DNA of 64,000 nt from Paenibacillus sp. HWE-109 (GTDB lineage: Bacteria > Bacillota > Bacilli > Paenibacillales > NBRC-103111), in NCBI RefSeq assembly GCF_022163125.1, contig NZ_CP091881.1:7738501-7802500 (forward strand). The letters run 5' to 3'. Position numbers and translations under genes: made by a program. Shown piece after piece: positions 57,592 to 64,000 of the stretch. Below the pieces are notes generated by a model, which made no database searches, had not been told where the DNA came from, and saw only the letters and a program-made list of their open reading frames with translations. Within the stretch, counting starts at the first letter, position 1. Each line of letters starts with the position of its first letter.

Positions 57592-59190
57592 CTATTGTCT
57601 TGTCAGATTGACGCTTTGCGTCTGATCGTCGAACACGATCTTGCAGCCCATCTGCTCCGCTATAAAGCGCAGTGGAACGAACGTGGAGCCATTCTTCAGG
57701 ATAGCGGCGCTTTCCAGAGCAACTGTGGTGCCGTTAACTTGAGCCGATTTGCTGTTCAACGTGAACACAATGGTTTTCTCCGTCAGGTCGTCCTTGACGA
57801 TGATTTGTTTGGCCGTATCATCCCATTTCACGGTTGCGCCCAACCGCTCAGAAAGGAAGCGAACCGGCAACATGGAGATGTTATCCTCATTAATGAACGG
57901 ATGGCTCGCATCATAGAACGAGTATTCATCTGCATCATCATTGGTGCTCATCAACAAATGAATATCTTCTTTGGCTACTTGCAAATCATTTCTTAAAAGC
58001 GAGTAGGCTTGTGAATCTTTTTTGAAATAGTTAAGAATGGCACTGCCGTAGAAAGGTGCTTCGCTAAGATCCAGCGCATCGTCGGTGATGGCAATTGAAG
58101 CGGCTTTCACAGGCTTATTAACATTCCAGGTTTCATTGACGAATGTTAGTTTAACAGCACTTATCCCTGATTTTGCATCAGCAATAGGGAAAGAAAGCTC
58201 CGCATTGACTTTGCGGATTTGCTTGTCGCCATCGATGAATAAATCAGTTTTCAGCACCGTTTTATCGCTTAAGAAGGCTTTGACTTGATCATCTCGAATC
58301 GAAGAAAGCGAAGATTCCACATTCTGATTCCAGTCTTTGAGCACCTTCTGCAGCCCTTGTTGAATCGTTGTGTAAACGAATTCGACAGCTAGCGTTTTAT
58401 TATCCAGGTAGGCCATCATCAAGTCAGGAAAAGGTGAGGCGAACTCATTCTCTGTAGCTGATCTTTTCATTTCTTCTTTAATGATTGGAGCGAGAACGTC
58501 ATAAAGCTGTCCAATGAGTTCCTTCAATCCTTTGTCATCGGCGATGATGTTGGTTAGGAATGTTTTGAGGAGGCCGACAAGTTCGCTGCCCTTAATCTCC
58601 AAATGGAGTTTTTGCAAAGAAAGCGTCTCTTGGTACACTTGCTCCGAGACGGATGAGACGGCAATTTGACTTGGATTCGGCGCATTGGCAATGATGAATT
58701 TCAAGATGGCCGGTGACAGCGACTCGGCTTTATCCATGATTTGCTTCTGCATATCAGCTGTTAACGGACTTGGCATGGAGCCGCGCTCGGCGTCGGTTAA
58801 ATCAAAGAAAATCGGTTGTTTGGCACCTTCGATTTGAAGGACAATCTGGGTCTCATCCAAGCTGGCTTGGAAAGGGATAGTCCCTTTGCTGTACGTGAGA
58901 GCACCGTTCACGGAGAGGTGCTGCTTGTCCTGCATAGCAACGTTAGTTAACTCTAGCTTCACATTCTTCAATGCGTTGAATATGGCTTTTTCATTGGCAG
59001 TAAACGCGGTTTGGTCCCCGGGAACAAGCTCCAATTGAAGAGATCCCCTGGATTCGCCGGACTTCACGGCTGCGCTATTTTGAAAGGCTTGTGAAACGTC
59101 TAATCCTTGTAGGTTCTGACAACCGGTTAGTGCAAACATCAGAATCACGAGTGAGGCGGATACCCACCAAGTCCATCTCTTTCTTTCCAT
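57592..59190 (-). CDS. Lipoprotein with C-terminal copper-amine-oxidase stalk domain, copy 1
   Basis: The 532-residue protein has a lipoprotein signal peptide (WTWWVSASLVILMFALTGCQN, lipobox Cys24). A large unknown extracellular domain follows (about 30-410). The C-terminal copper amine oxidase N-terminal-like domain (410-530) has FINEDNISMLPVRFLSERLGATVKWDDTAKQIIV and GSTFVPLRFIAEQMGCKIVFDD, two copies of the PxRFxxExxG motif. It is probably a cell-surface structural or binding protein; no enzyme activity is implied. A clear paralogue lies at 59808-61358. Confidence 0.85.
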   Translation of the reverse strand: MERKRWTWWVSASLVILMFALTGCQNLQGLDVSQAFQNSAAVKSGESRGSLQLELVPGDQTAFTANEKAIFNALKNVKLELTNVAMQDKQHLSVNGALTYSKGTIPFQASLDETQIVLQIEGAKQPIFFDLTDAERGSMPSPLTADMQKQIMDKAESLSPAILKFIIANAPNPSQIAVSSVSEQVYQETLSLQKLHLEIKGSELVGLLKTFLTNIIADDKGLKELIGQLYDVLAPIIKEEMKRSATENEFASPFPDLMMAYLDNKTLAVEFVYTTIQQGLQKVLKDWNQNVESSLSSIRDDQVKAFLSDKTVLKTDLFIDGDKQIRKVNAELSFPIADAKSGISAVKLTFVNETWNVNKPVKAASIAITDDALDLSEAPFYGSAILNYFKKDSQAYSLLRNDLQVAKEDIHLLMSTNDDADEYSFYDASHPFINEDNISMLPVRFLSERLGATVKWDDTAKQIIVKDDLTEKTIVFTLNSKSAQVNGTTVALESAAILKNGSTFVPLRFIAEQMGCKIVFDDQTQSVNLTRQ

Positions 59191-59315
59191 CTCCGAATCT
59201 ACTCCTTAAATATAATAGCTAATAAATAATAGCCGTGATAGATTATACGCGCTAATTGATAGAAAGATGCGGTTGAAGCAGTAAAATTATACAAATGGTG
59301 GGAAAGCGGACTTTG

Positions 59316-59369
59316 AGAAAAAAACTCGCACCACCTAGGTCAATAAGACCGATTAGGGGGCGCGAGTTT
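59316..59369 (-). terminator. Terminator of the LSm-like small gene
   Basis: On the minus strand AACTCGCGCC and GGTGCGAGTT are the outer arms. An inner TCGGTC/GACCTAGG segment and a trailing TTTTTTT complete the hairpin. Confidence 0.87.
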
Positions 59370-59374
59370 CTTTT

Positions 59375-59683
59375 CTAGGAAAGCAGGACGATCACCAAGA
59401 GCTCGAACAGAACTAAAGTCAAGATCTGGTTGTACTGGGCTGGTGTATAGATGGGTCTGTTCTGACCGTGATGATGACCATGTGATGTTACTTGAAGATA
59501 GACATGATGACCATCCAGATTAACCAGAACGCCTTCATACGTATGGCCGTCTAGGGTTGTAACACGAAGGGTACGACCGACGTGCGGATGCAGCGTGCCC
59601 ATCAGCATATCTCTTTTTTGCATCAATTGGTGCTGCCAATTAGGATCTGATTGAAAAATAACATGAGGTTGGTTTGTATACAT
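59375..59683 (-). CDS. Small protein with LSm-like beta segment and hydrophobic tail
   Basis: The 102-residue protein has HPHVGRTLRVTTLDGHTYEGVLVNLDGHHVYLQVT (residues 33-67). This repeats the G-x-x-V-x-x-x-x-x-D-G pattern of Sm-like or DUF2642-type small barrels. A His-rich stretch (SHGHHHG) and a hydrophobic C-terminus (ILTLVLFELLVIVLLS) follow. Function is unknown. AAGGAGCG lies 7 bases before the ATG. It sits between the two paralogous lipoprotein genes with its own terminator. Confidence 0.75.
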   Translation of the reverse strand: MYTNQPHVIFQSDPNWQHQLMQKRDMLMGTLHPHVGRTLRVTTLDGHTYEGVLVNLDGHHVYLQVTSHGHHHGQNRPIYTPAQYNQILTLVLFELLVIVLLS

Positions 59684-59807
59684 AACGCTCGCTCCTTCAT
59701 TGCGCTGCTGCTCTGGGCAGCAGGCTGTTTGCCTAGTTCCTTACTAGACTATGCAGCAGCGCGAAAAGGGTGTAGGCGAACGCCCATGTTCCGTTAATTT
59801 AAATGGG

Positions 59808-61358
59808 CTAGTCACGTTTGATCGTGACGACACGCGTATCGTCATTGAAGGAAACGACGCCGCCGAGCTGCTCGGCGATGAAACGAATCGGCACGAACGT
59901 AGAGCTGTTATGAAGCGTTGCTGCACTTTCAAGATTAAGTGAGGAGCCATTTACACTAGCTGTTTTACTATCCAATTTCAGCACAATCGTTGCCCCGGAT
60001 AGCAGATCCTTGATCGTAACTTGCTGCAATTCTCCGCTCCAGCCGACTTCAGCGCCGAGCTTTTCAGAAATGAAACGGACGGGAACCATTGTAACGCCGT
60101 CAGCATTGATAAATGGCTGCGGTGTATCCGTCACAGGACCCGTTGTAGCCAGGCTAACTTGCTTCTTCGTGATTTTCAAATCATTTTTGAGCAAGGTGTA
60201 GAGAAGTGATTGCTTATCCAGGTTGTTCAGGAAGCTATAGATAGCGGATGCTTCCGGGTTCACTTTCACCGCACCGCTGGAAATATCAATAGTTGCGGCT
60301 TTGGTTGGCTTGTTAATGTTCCAAGTTTCACTGACATAAGATAGTTTAAGGCCGGAGACGCCTGGCGTATTGGCAAGCGGCAAGTTCAGAGCAAGAGCTT
60401 GTTTGCGGACTTGTTTATCAGCATCAGCATAAATATCAGCTTGCAGCGCAGATTTTGCGTTGAACAGCGCTTGAATTGGCAGCGAGATTTGGTCAGCGGA
60501 TGCATCTCCGGCAATCGCCGCGTTCAGAGAATCAGATGCCTTCTGCAGGAAGTCATGAACAGAAGGATACACCAAGCCTGCGGCTAACTGTTTGTTCCCG
60601 AGCAGCTTCAGGGTGAAATCGGCAGAACCATTCGTGATCTGTTCTTGAATAACTGGCGATAGAGCATCGTACAATTGATTGATCAAGTCTTTGAGGCCAG
60701 CTTCATCAGCTAGAATGTTCGCTAACAGTTTTTGGAGCAGAGCAGCCAGTTCAGTACCGCTAAGCTCGATATGTGCTTTCTGCAGAGCAAGATCTTCGCC
60801 GTTCACTTTGTCCGTAACGGATGTGACGGAGACACGGGTGGGATTGGCTGTATTCGCCAGAATAAGCCCGATAATCGCTGGCTTGATCTCGGCAATTTTA
60901 CCGCCAAATTGTTCTTGCAGTGCTTTAGGCAGCAATTGAAGGAAAGAGACACTGGAACCGCCTAATAGATCAAACACAACCGGCTTCTTGGCGCCTTCGA
61001 TGCTCAGCGCAATCTTGGTGCCTTCCGTCGCCAGCTTGAAAGGGATCTTTCCTTTGCTGTATGTAAGGGAACCATCGGCAGAAACATGTGCGGCATCTTC
61101 TGTTTTCACGTTAGTGAGTTCAATTTTCACATTTTGCAGTGCGCTGAGCGCCTTTTGTTCGTCCGCTGACAATTTAGAGATATCGCCAGGCAGGAATTCG
61201 AGTTGCAATGTTCCTTTGGATTCTGAGGACTTCACAGACCAGTCGTTTTTGATTACGCCACCAATGTCTAAGCCTTGTACGGTTTGGCAGCCTGTTAGTG
61301 TAATAAGCATGAGAGCAAGCAGTGAGGATACCCACCAAGTCAGTTTCTTTTTGTGCAT
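59808..61358 (-). CDS. Lipoprotein with C-terminal copper-amine-oxidase stalk domain, copy 2
   Basis: The 516-residue protein has lipobox LTGCQ (Cys24), an unknown extracellular domain and a C-terminal stalk domain with FINADGVTMVPVRFISEKLGAEVGW and SSTFVPIRFIAEQLGGVVSFNDDTRVV. It is collinear with the protein at 57592 (shared VKSGESRG/VKSSESKG start, LTYSKGKIPF, TWNINKPTKAA), so the two arose by duplication. The ATG at 61358 begins MHKKKLTWWVSSLLALMLI. The small gene at 59375 has been kept or inserted between the copies. Confidence 0.85.
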   Translation of the reverse strand: MHKKKLTWWVSSLLALMLITLTGCQTVQGLDIGGVIKNDWSVKSSESKGTLQLEFLPGDISKLSADEQKALSALQNVKIELTNVKTEDAAHVSADGSLTYSKGKIPFKLATEGTKIALSIEGAKKPVVFDLLGGSSVSFLQLLPKALQEQFGGKIAEIKPAIIGLILANTANPTRVSVTSVTDKVNGEDLALQKAHIELSGTELAALLQKLLANILADEAGLKDLINQLYDALSPVIQEQITNGSADFTLKLLGNKQLAAGLVYPSVHDFLQKASDSLNAAIAGDASADQISLPIQALFNAKSALQADIYADADKQVRKQALALNLPLANTPGVSGLKLSYVSETWNINKPTKAATIDISSGAVKVNPEASAIYSFLNNLDKQSLLYTLLKNDLKITKKQVSLATTGPVTDTPQPFINADGVTMVPVRFISEKLGAEVGWSGELQQVTIKDLLSGATIVLKLDSKTASVNGSSLNLESAATLHNSSTFVPIRFIAEQLGGVVSFNDDTRVVTIKRD

Positions 61359-61567
61359 GTGATGATCTACTCCTTATTTTTAATAGAAACATTTAGAAAA
61401 GACGTCGAAAGATTATACGCGAACTAGCAGAGAAGGATTCGGTGCAAGAAGTAAATTTTTTTGAACGAAACCTTTTATTCCCAGAAACGTCTATATGTAG
61501 GGGTGAACAATGCTTGTGTAACCAGTTTCTACTGGATAGCTGAGCTTACGTCTAGGAGGTGAAGTCT

Positions 61568-62095
61568 ATGATGACCTTGTTTGCCATATGCTTTTTCGTA
61601 GGCCTTGTACTTACGATATTGATTACTTTCTTCGGTGGCGATTTCTTCGATTTACATGTCGATCACGGCGCAGCTCATGGCCATGGTGGTCCGTCCTTTT
61701 TTAATCTTTCTTCCATTTTGGCAAGTTTGACGGTATTCGGCGGTATGGGTTATATGCTGGGCAAAGTAGGGATGACAAGCGTTTTGCTCATCGTACTGAT
61801 AGCAGTAGGGGCAGGTCTTTTCATAGGGTGGCTGTTCTTCCTGCTCTACGCCAAAGTCATCTATAAGCATGATCACAGTATGAAAGAGAGCGATTTTGAT
61901 CTCAGCGGACAGTTAGGGAAGCTTTCAGTAGCTATTCACGGTACGGGTACCGGTGAGATGATGTTCGTCCTGCAAGGGACTACGCGTACATTAAGTGTCC
62001 GATCGGAGCAAGGGGAGTCGATCCCCAAAGGGGCGAAGGTAATTATCCTGCACGTAAACAAAGGCGTTGCTACGGTCACCAGATTTTCTGATTAG
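61568..62095 (+). CDS. NfeD-like membrane protein
   Basis: The 175-residue protein has about three membrane helices (residues 3-23, 47-65 and 72-97). A C-terminal beta-barrel (OB-like) domain (LSGQLGKLSVAIHGTGTGEMMFVLQGTTRTLSVRSEQGESIPKGAKVIILHVNKGVATVTRF) is typical of the NfeD family. It lies 39 bp before a flotillin gene; such NfeD-flotillin pairs (yuaF-floT in B. subtilis) work in membrane microdomains. A His-rich loop (HVDHGAAHGHGG) is unusual. AGGAGG lies 9 bases before the ATG at 61568. Confidence 0.85.
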   Translation: MMTLFAICFFVGLVLTILITFFGGDFFDLHVDHGAAHGHGGPSFFNLSSILASLTVFGGMGYMLGKVGMTSVLLIVLIAVGAGLFIGWLFFLLYAKVIYKHDHSMKESDFDLSGQLGKLSVAIHGTGTGEMMFVLQGTTRTLSVRSEQGESIPKGAKVIILHVNKGVATVTRFSD

Positions 62096-62134
62096 GTTAG
62101 CTAAGAATTTAGACAAACTGGAGGTAATTCATTT

Positions 62135-63580
62135 ATGCTGACGATTCTGTATACGGTTGTTGCGATTGTGCTTGTCGTTTTTATCTTACTAGCTTCGATT
62201 GTTAGAGCCTACAAAAAAGTACCGCCGAATGAAGCGATGATCGTGTTTGGTTTGGGCGGCAAAAGAGTCGTACAGGGCGGAGGGACCTTCGTCATTCCTG
62301 GATTCCAGAGCTTCAAGACGATTTCTATGATGCTGATGAGCTTCGATGTGAAGCCGGATCAGCCGATGTTCTCTCAGCAAGGCATACGCCTGAAAATTGA
62401 AGCCGTAGCGCAGATCAAAATTCAAAGCGATCCTGTGGCAATTGGAACGGCCTCTGAACAGTTTCTAGATCACACGCTGCTCGAGCGGGAAATGATGATT
62501 CTGCATTCTGTAGAAGGACATCTGCGGGGGCTGGTCGGGCAGTTGACCGTCGAAGCGATTCTGAAGAATCCGGACGAGTTAAACAGTAAGATGAGGGAAA
62601 CGTGCTCGGAGGATTTGGATAAAATGGGGCTGAGCCTTATATCCTTCGTACTCAAGCGGGTCGCGGACGATCAAGGCTACATCGAGAACTTGGGCGTGCC
62701 CGAGGTCGAACGCATTCGCAAAAGCGCCAGCATTGCCCGAGCTGAAGTCGAGCGGGATATTCAGATCCGTCAGGCGGATACCGAGAAGGAATCCGCCATT
62801 CGCAGAGCAGAAGCGCATCAGCTTAAGATCGAAGCGGAGAGCGCCGCATCCGCCAAGGAAGCGCAGTATCGCAAAGAGCTCAGCATGAAGGAAGCGGAGT
62901 TCAAGCAAGAGACGACGAGCCGTCAGGCGGAAGCGGATTTGGCTTATGAATTGAAGCAGAAGCAAATTCAGCAATCTCTCGTGACGGAGCAGGTGAAGAT
63001 TCGGCAGATGGAAGCCGAAGCGAACAAGACGGTTCGGCAGATTGAAGTTGAGCTGAAGCAGAAGGAACTCGAAGCATCGGTCATTAAGCCGGCCGAAGCG
63101 GAGAAGCTGGCGGCCATTATGCGCGCTGAGGTGAACAAGCAGCGGCAAATTCTTGAAGCCGAGGCGGAAGCGGAGTCGACGCGCAAACGTGGCCAAGCGA
63201 CGGCCGAGGCCGAGCTTGCCAAAGGGAAGGCGAACGCGGAAGTCGTTCGCTTGGCGGGGCTTGCGGAAGCGGAGGCATTGGAGAAGAAAGCCGAAGCCTA
63301 TAAGCAGTACACGCAAGCAGCCGTCACCGTGGAAATCTTGCGCATTCTGCCGGAATTGGCGGAGAAAATTGCGGCTCCATTAAGCAACGTGGATAAGATA
63401 ACGGTGATCTCGCAAGATGGCGCCACGTCAGGCGTCAACCGCATCACAGGCGACATTGCCAAGATGATCGCCCAAGTGCCGGAGATTACCCAGACGCTCA
63501 CGGGCCAAAGCGTGACCGATCTCGCTCGCGCTTTCTTGGGGAAAGATATCGAACCTTTGGTTAGCAAGGAAAGTGAATAA
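62135..63580 (+). CDS. floT: Flotillin-like protein FloT/YuaG type
   Basis: The 481-residue SPFH/band 7 protein organises membrane microdomains. It has an N-terminal membrane segment (residues 3-24), an SPFH domain (30-200, KKVPPNEAMIVFGLGGKRVVQGGGTFVIPGFQSFKTI) and a long coiled coil with Glu-Ala repeats (200-390, EAEAEAESTRKRGQATAEAELAKGKANAEVVRLAGLAEAEALEKKAEAY). The C-terminal segment is VTVEILRILPELAEKIAAPL. GGAGGT lies 10 bases before the ATG. It forms an operon with the NfeD-like gene. Confidence 0.93.
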   Translation: MLTILYTVVAIVLVVFILLASIVRAYKKVPPNEAMIVFGLGGKRVVQGGGTFVIPGFQSFKTISMMLMSFDVKPDQPMFSQQGIRLKIEAVAQIKIQSDPVAIGTASEQFLDHTLLEREMMILHSVEGHLRGLVGQLTVEAILKNPDELNSKMRETCSEDLDKMGLSLISFVLKRVADDQGYIENLGVPEVERIRKSASIARAEVERDIQIRQADTEKESAIRRAEAHQLKIEAESAASAKEAQYRKELSMKEAEFKQETTSRQAEADLAYELKQKQIQQSLVTEQVKIRQMEAEANKTVRQIEVELKQKELEASVIKPAEAEKLAAIMRAEVNKQRQILEAEAEAESTRKRGQATAEAELAKGKANAEVVRLAGLAEAEALEKKAEAYKQYTQAAVTVEILRILPELAEKIAAPLSNVDKITVISQDGATSGVNRITGDIAKMIAQVPEITQTLTGQSVTDLARAFLGKDIEPLVSKESE

Positions 63581-63595
63581 TAAGCATCGTAAATG

Positions 63596-63626
63596 TCTTC
63601 AGCCCAATGGGCTGAGGATTTTTTTG
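63596..63626 (+). terminator. Terminator of floT
   Basis: TCTTCAGCCC and GGGCTGAGGA form a stem with loop AAT, followed by TTTTTTT. Confidence 0.9.
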
Positions 63627-63735
63627 TTAGAAAAGAGTTAAGTTTGAAGCGGGATTTGTCGAATTACGCTACAATAGGACATATCGATGGCTAAGCGGAA
63701 ATGCTTGTTAGTTGGACAGAAATGAGGAAGACATC

Positions 63736-64000
63736 ATGCAGATTTACAAGAAGTTCTTACTTGATTTAATTCGTAATTACATCATTGGTTCCGGAGTAGC
63801 TGTCATCGTAGTTGGCGGCGTCATTATATCTACAACGCTTACCATTTCAGATGTAGAGATGGTTCGCATCTTTTTCATTATGATCAGTTCCTTATGCGTG
63901 ATGATGTATGCCGAATTCCTCATGTTTCGCAGGCATATGAAGCCTATCCGGATGATGCTGGAGCAGGAGAAGCCCGACATTGCAACGATCCGTGAAGCTT
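63736..64000 (+). CDS. Membrane protein, 3' end outside the window
   Basis: The first 88 residues are visible: MQIYKKFLLDLIRNYIIGSG onwards, two membrane helices (about residues 12-35 and 45-65), then a basic RRHMKPIRMMLEQEKPDIATIREA cytoplasmic stretch. This start resembles the membrane part of signalling proteins such as adenylate cyclases or HAMP-containing sensors, but the domain that would decide is cut off. GAGGAAG lies 5 bases before the ATG. Confidence 0.65.
   Translation, partial: MQIYKKFLLDLIRNYIIGSGVAVIVVGGVIISTTLTISDVEMVRIFFIMISSLCVMMYAEFLMFRRHMKPIRMMLEQEKPDIATIREA

Noticed and set aside
62579..63316. Long reading frame (245 codons) opposite floT
   Set aside because: It is the antisense of the Glu/Ala-rich coiled coil of flotillin, giving an artificial Leu/Arg-rich product.
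1..64000. tRNA, rRNA, T-box, riboswitch or prophage
   Set aside because: No cloverleaf, T-box motif, recognisable riboswitch core or phage structural gene was noticed on reading. Covariance-model and HMM searches would be needed to be sure.

Overview
The window looks like chromosomal DNA of a Paenibacillus-like member of the Bacillales. This is inferred from AGGAGG-type ribosome binding sites, frequent GTG and TTG starts, a LysM/GH18 spore-cortex hydrolase, YtxH, YdjO and general-stress-17M-type small proteins, Big2 and copper-amine-oxidase-stalk surface proteins, and long U-tailed terminator hairpins. No tRNA, rRNA, CRISPR array or replication origin was seen.

Layout. 1-3.8 kb: end of an ABC ATPase gene, a nitroreductase, and the pseudouridine catabolic pair psuK-psuG. 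3.9-8.6 kb: a secreted protein made of ten Ig-like (Big2) repeats and a chemotaxis receptor. 8.6-13.7 kb: a repeat-rich spacer, sleL, and small membrane proteins, including two internally duplicated proteins and a tandem CBO0543 pair. 13.8-16.5 kb: divergent xylA/xylR with an operator over the xylA -35 box. 16.6-21.8 kb: HPP-like membrane protein, a short Crp/Fnr regulator, flavohemoglobin hmp, a fusion of a dihydroorotate-dehydrogenase-like barrel to a membrane domain, and a phosphoesterase. 21.9-23.6 kb: an IS1182-family element. 23.7-31.2 kb: azoR, the agmatine-to-putrescine pair aguA-aguB, a DUF1232 protein, divergent ilvE/LysR, an RNA-methyltransferase-like protein and a DUF3298-like protein. 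31.3-34.1 kb: two inverted, nearly identical IS3-family copies, both inserted in an intergenic repeat. 34.1-37.4 kb: small genes, a thioesterase and fumC. 37.7-39.1 kb: a second, unrelated IS3-family element, followed by a 39-bp tandem repeat.

39.6-56.8 kb is the most interesting part: a general-stress (sigma-B) locus. It has a receiver-PP2C phosphatase (RsbY-like), the glycogen operon glgB-glgC-glgD, a first rsbV-rsbW pair, a Dps ferritin, a DUF948 protein, a second rsbV-rsbW pair followed by sigB, a PPK2 polyphosphate kinase, a CHASE3-HAMP-GAF hybrid histidine kinase (RsbK-like) and a translationally coupled CheR methyltransferase (RsbM-like). Six transcription units here carry the same promoter-like pattern, GTTTCA-N14-(G/T-rich GGGTAA-like box), which resembles the sigma-B consensus. 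The layout matches the Bacillus cereus RsbK/RsbM/RsbY type of sigma-B control rather than the B. subtilis stressosome, with an extra partner-switching pair.

56.8-64 kb: cspA-ydjO, two paralogous lipoproteins with copper-amine-oxidase stalk domains around a small LSm-like protein, an NfeD-like protein with flotillin, and a truncated membrane-protein gene at the edge.

Intergenic regions hold at least three families of short degenerate repeats, and a dispersed family of about 48-bp terminator hairpins recurs behind unrelated genes.
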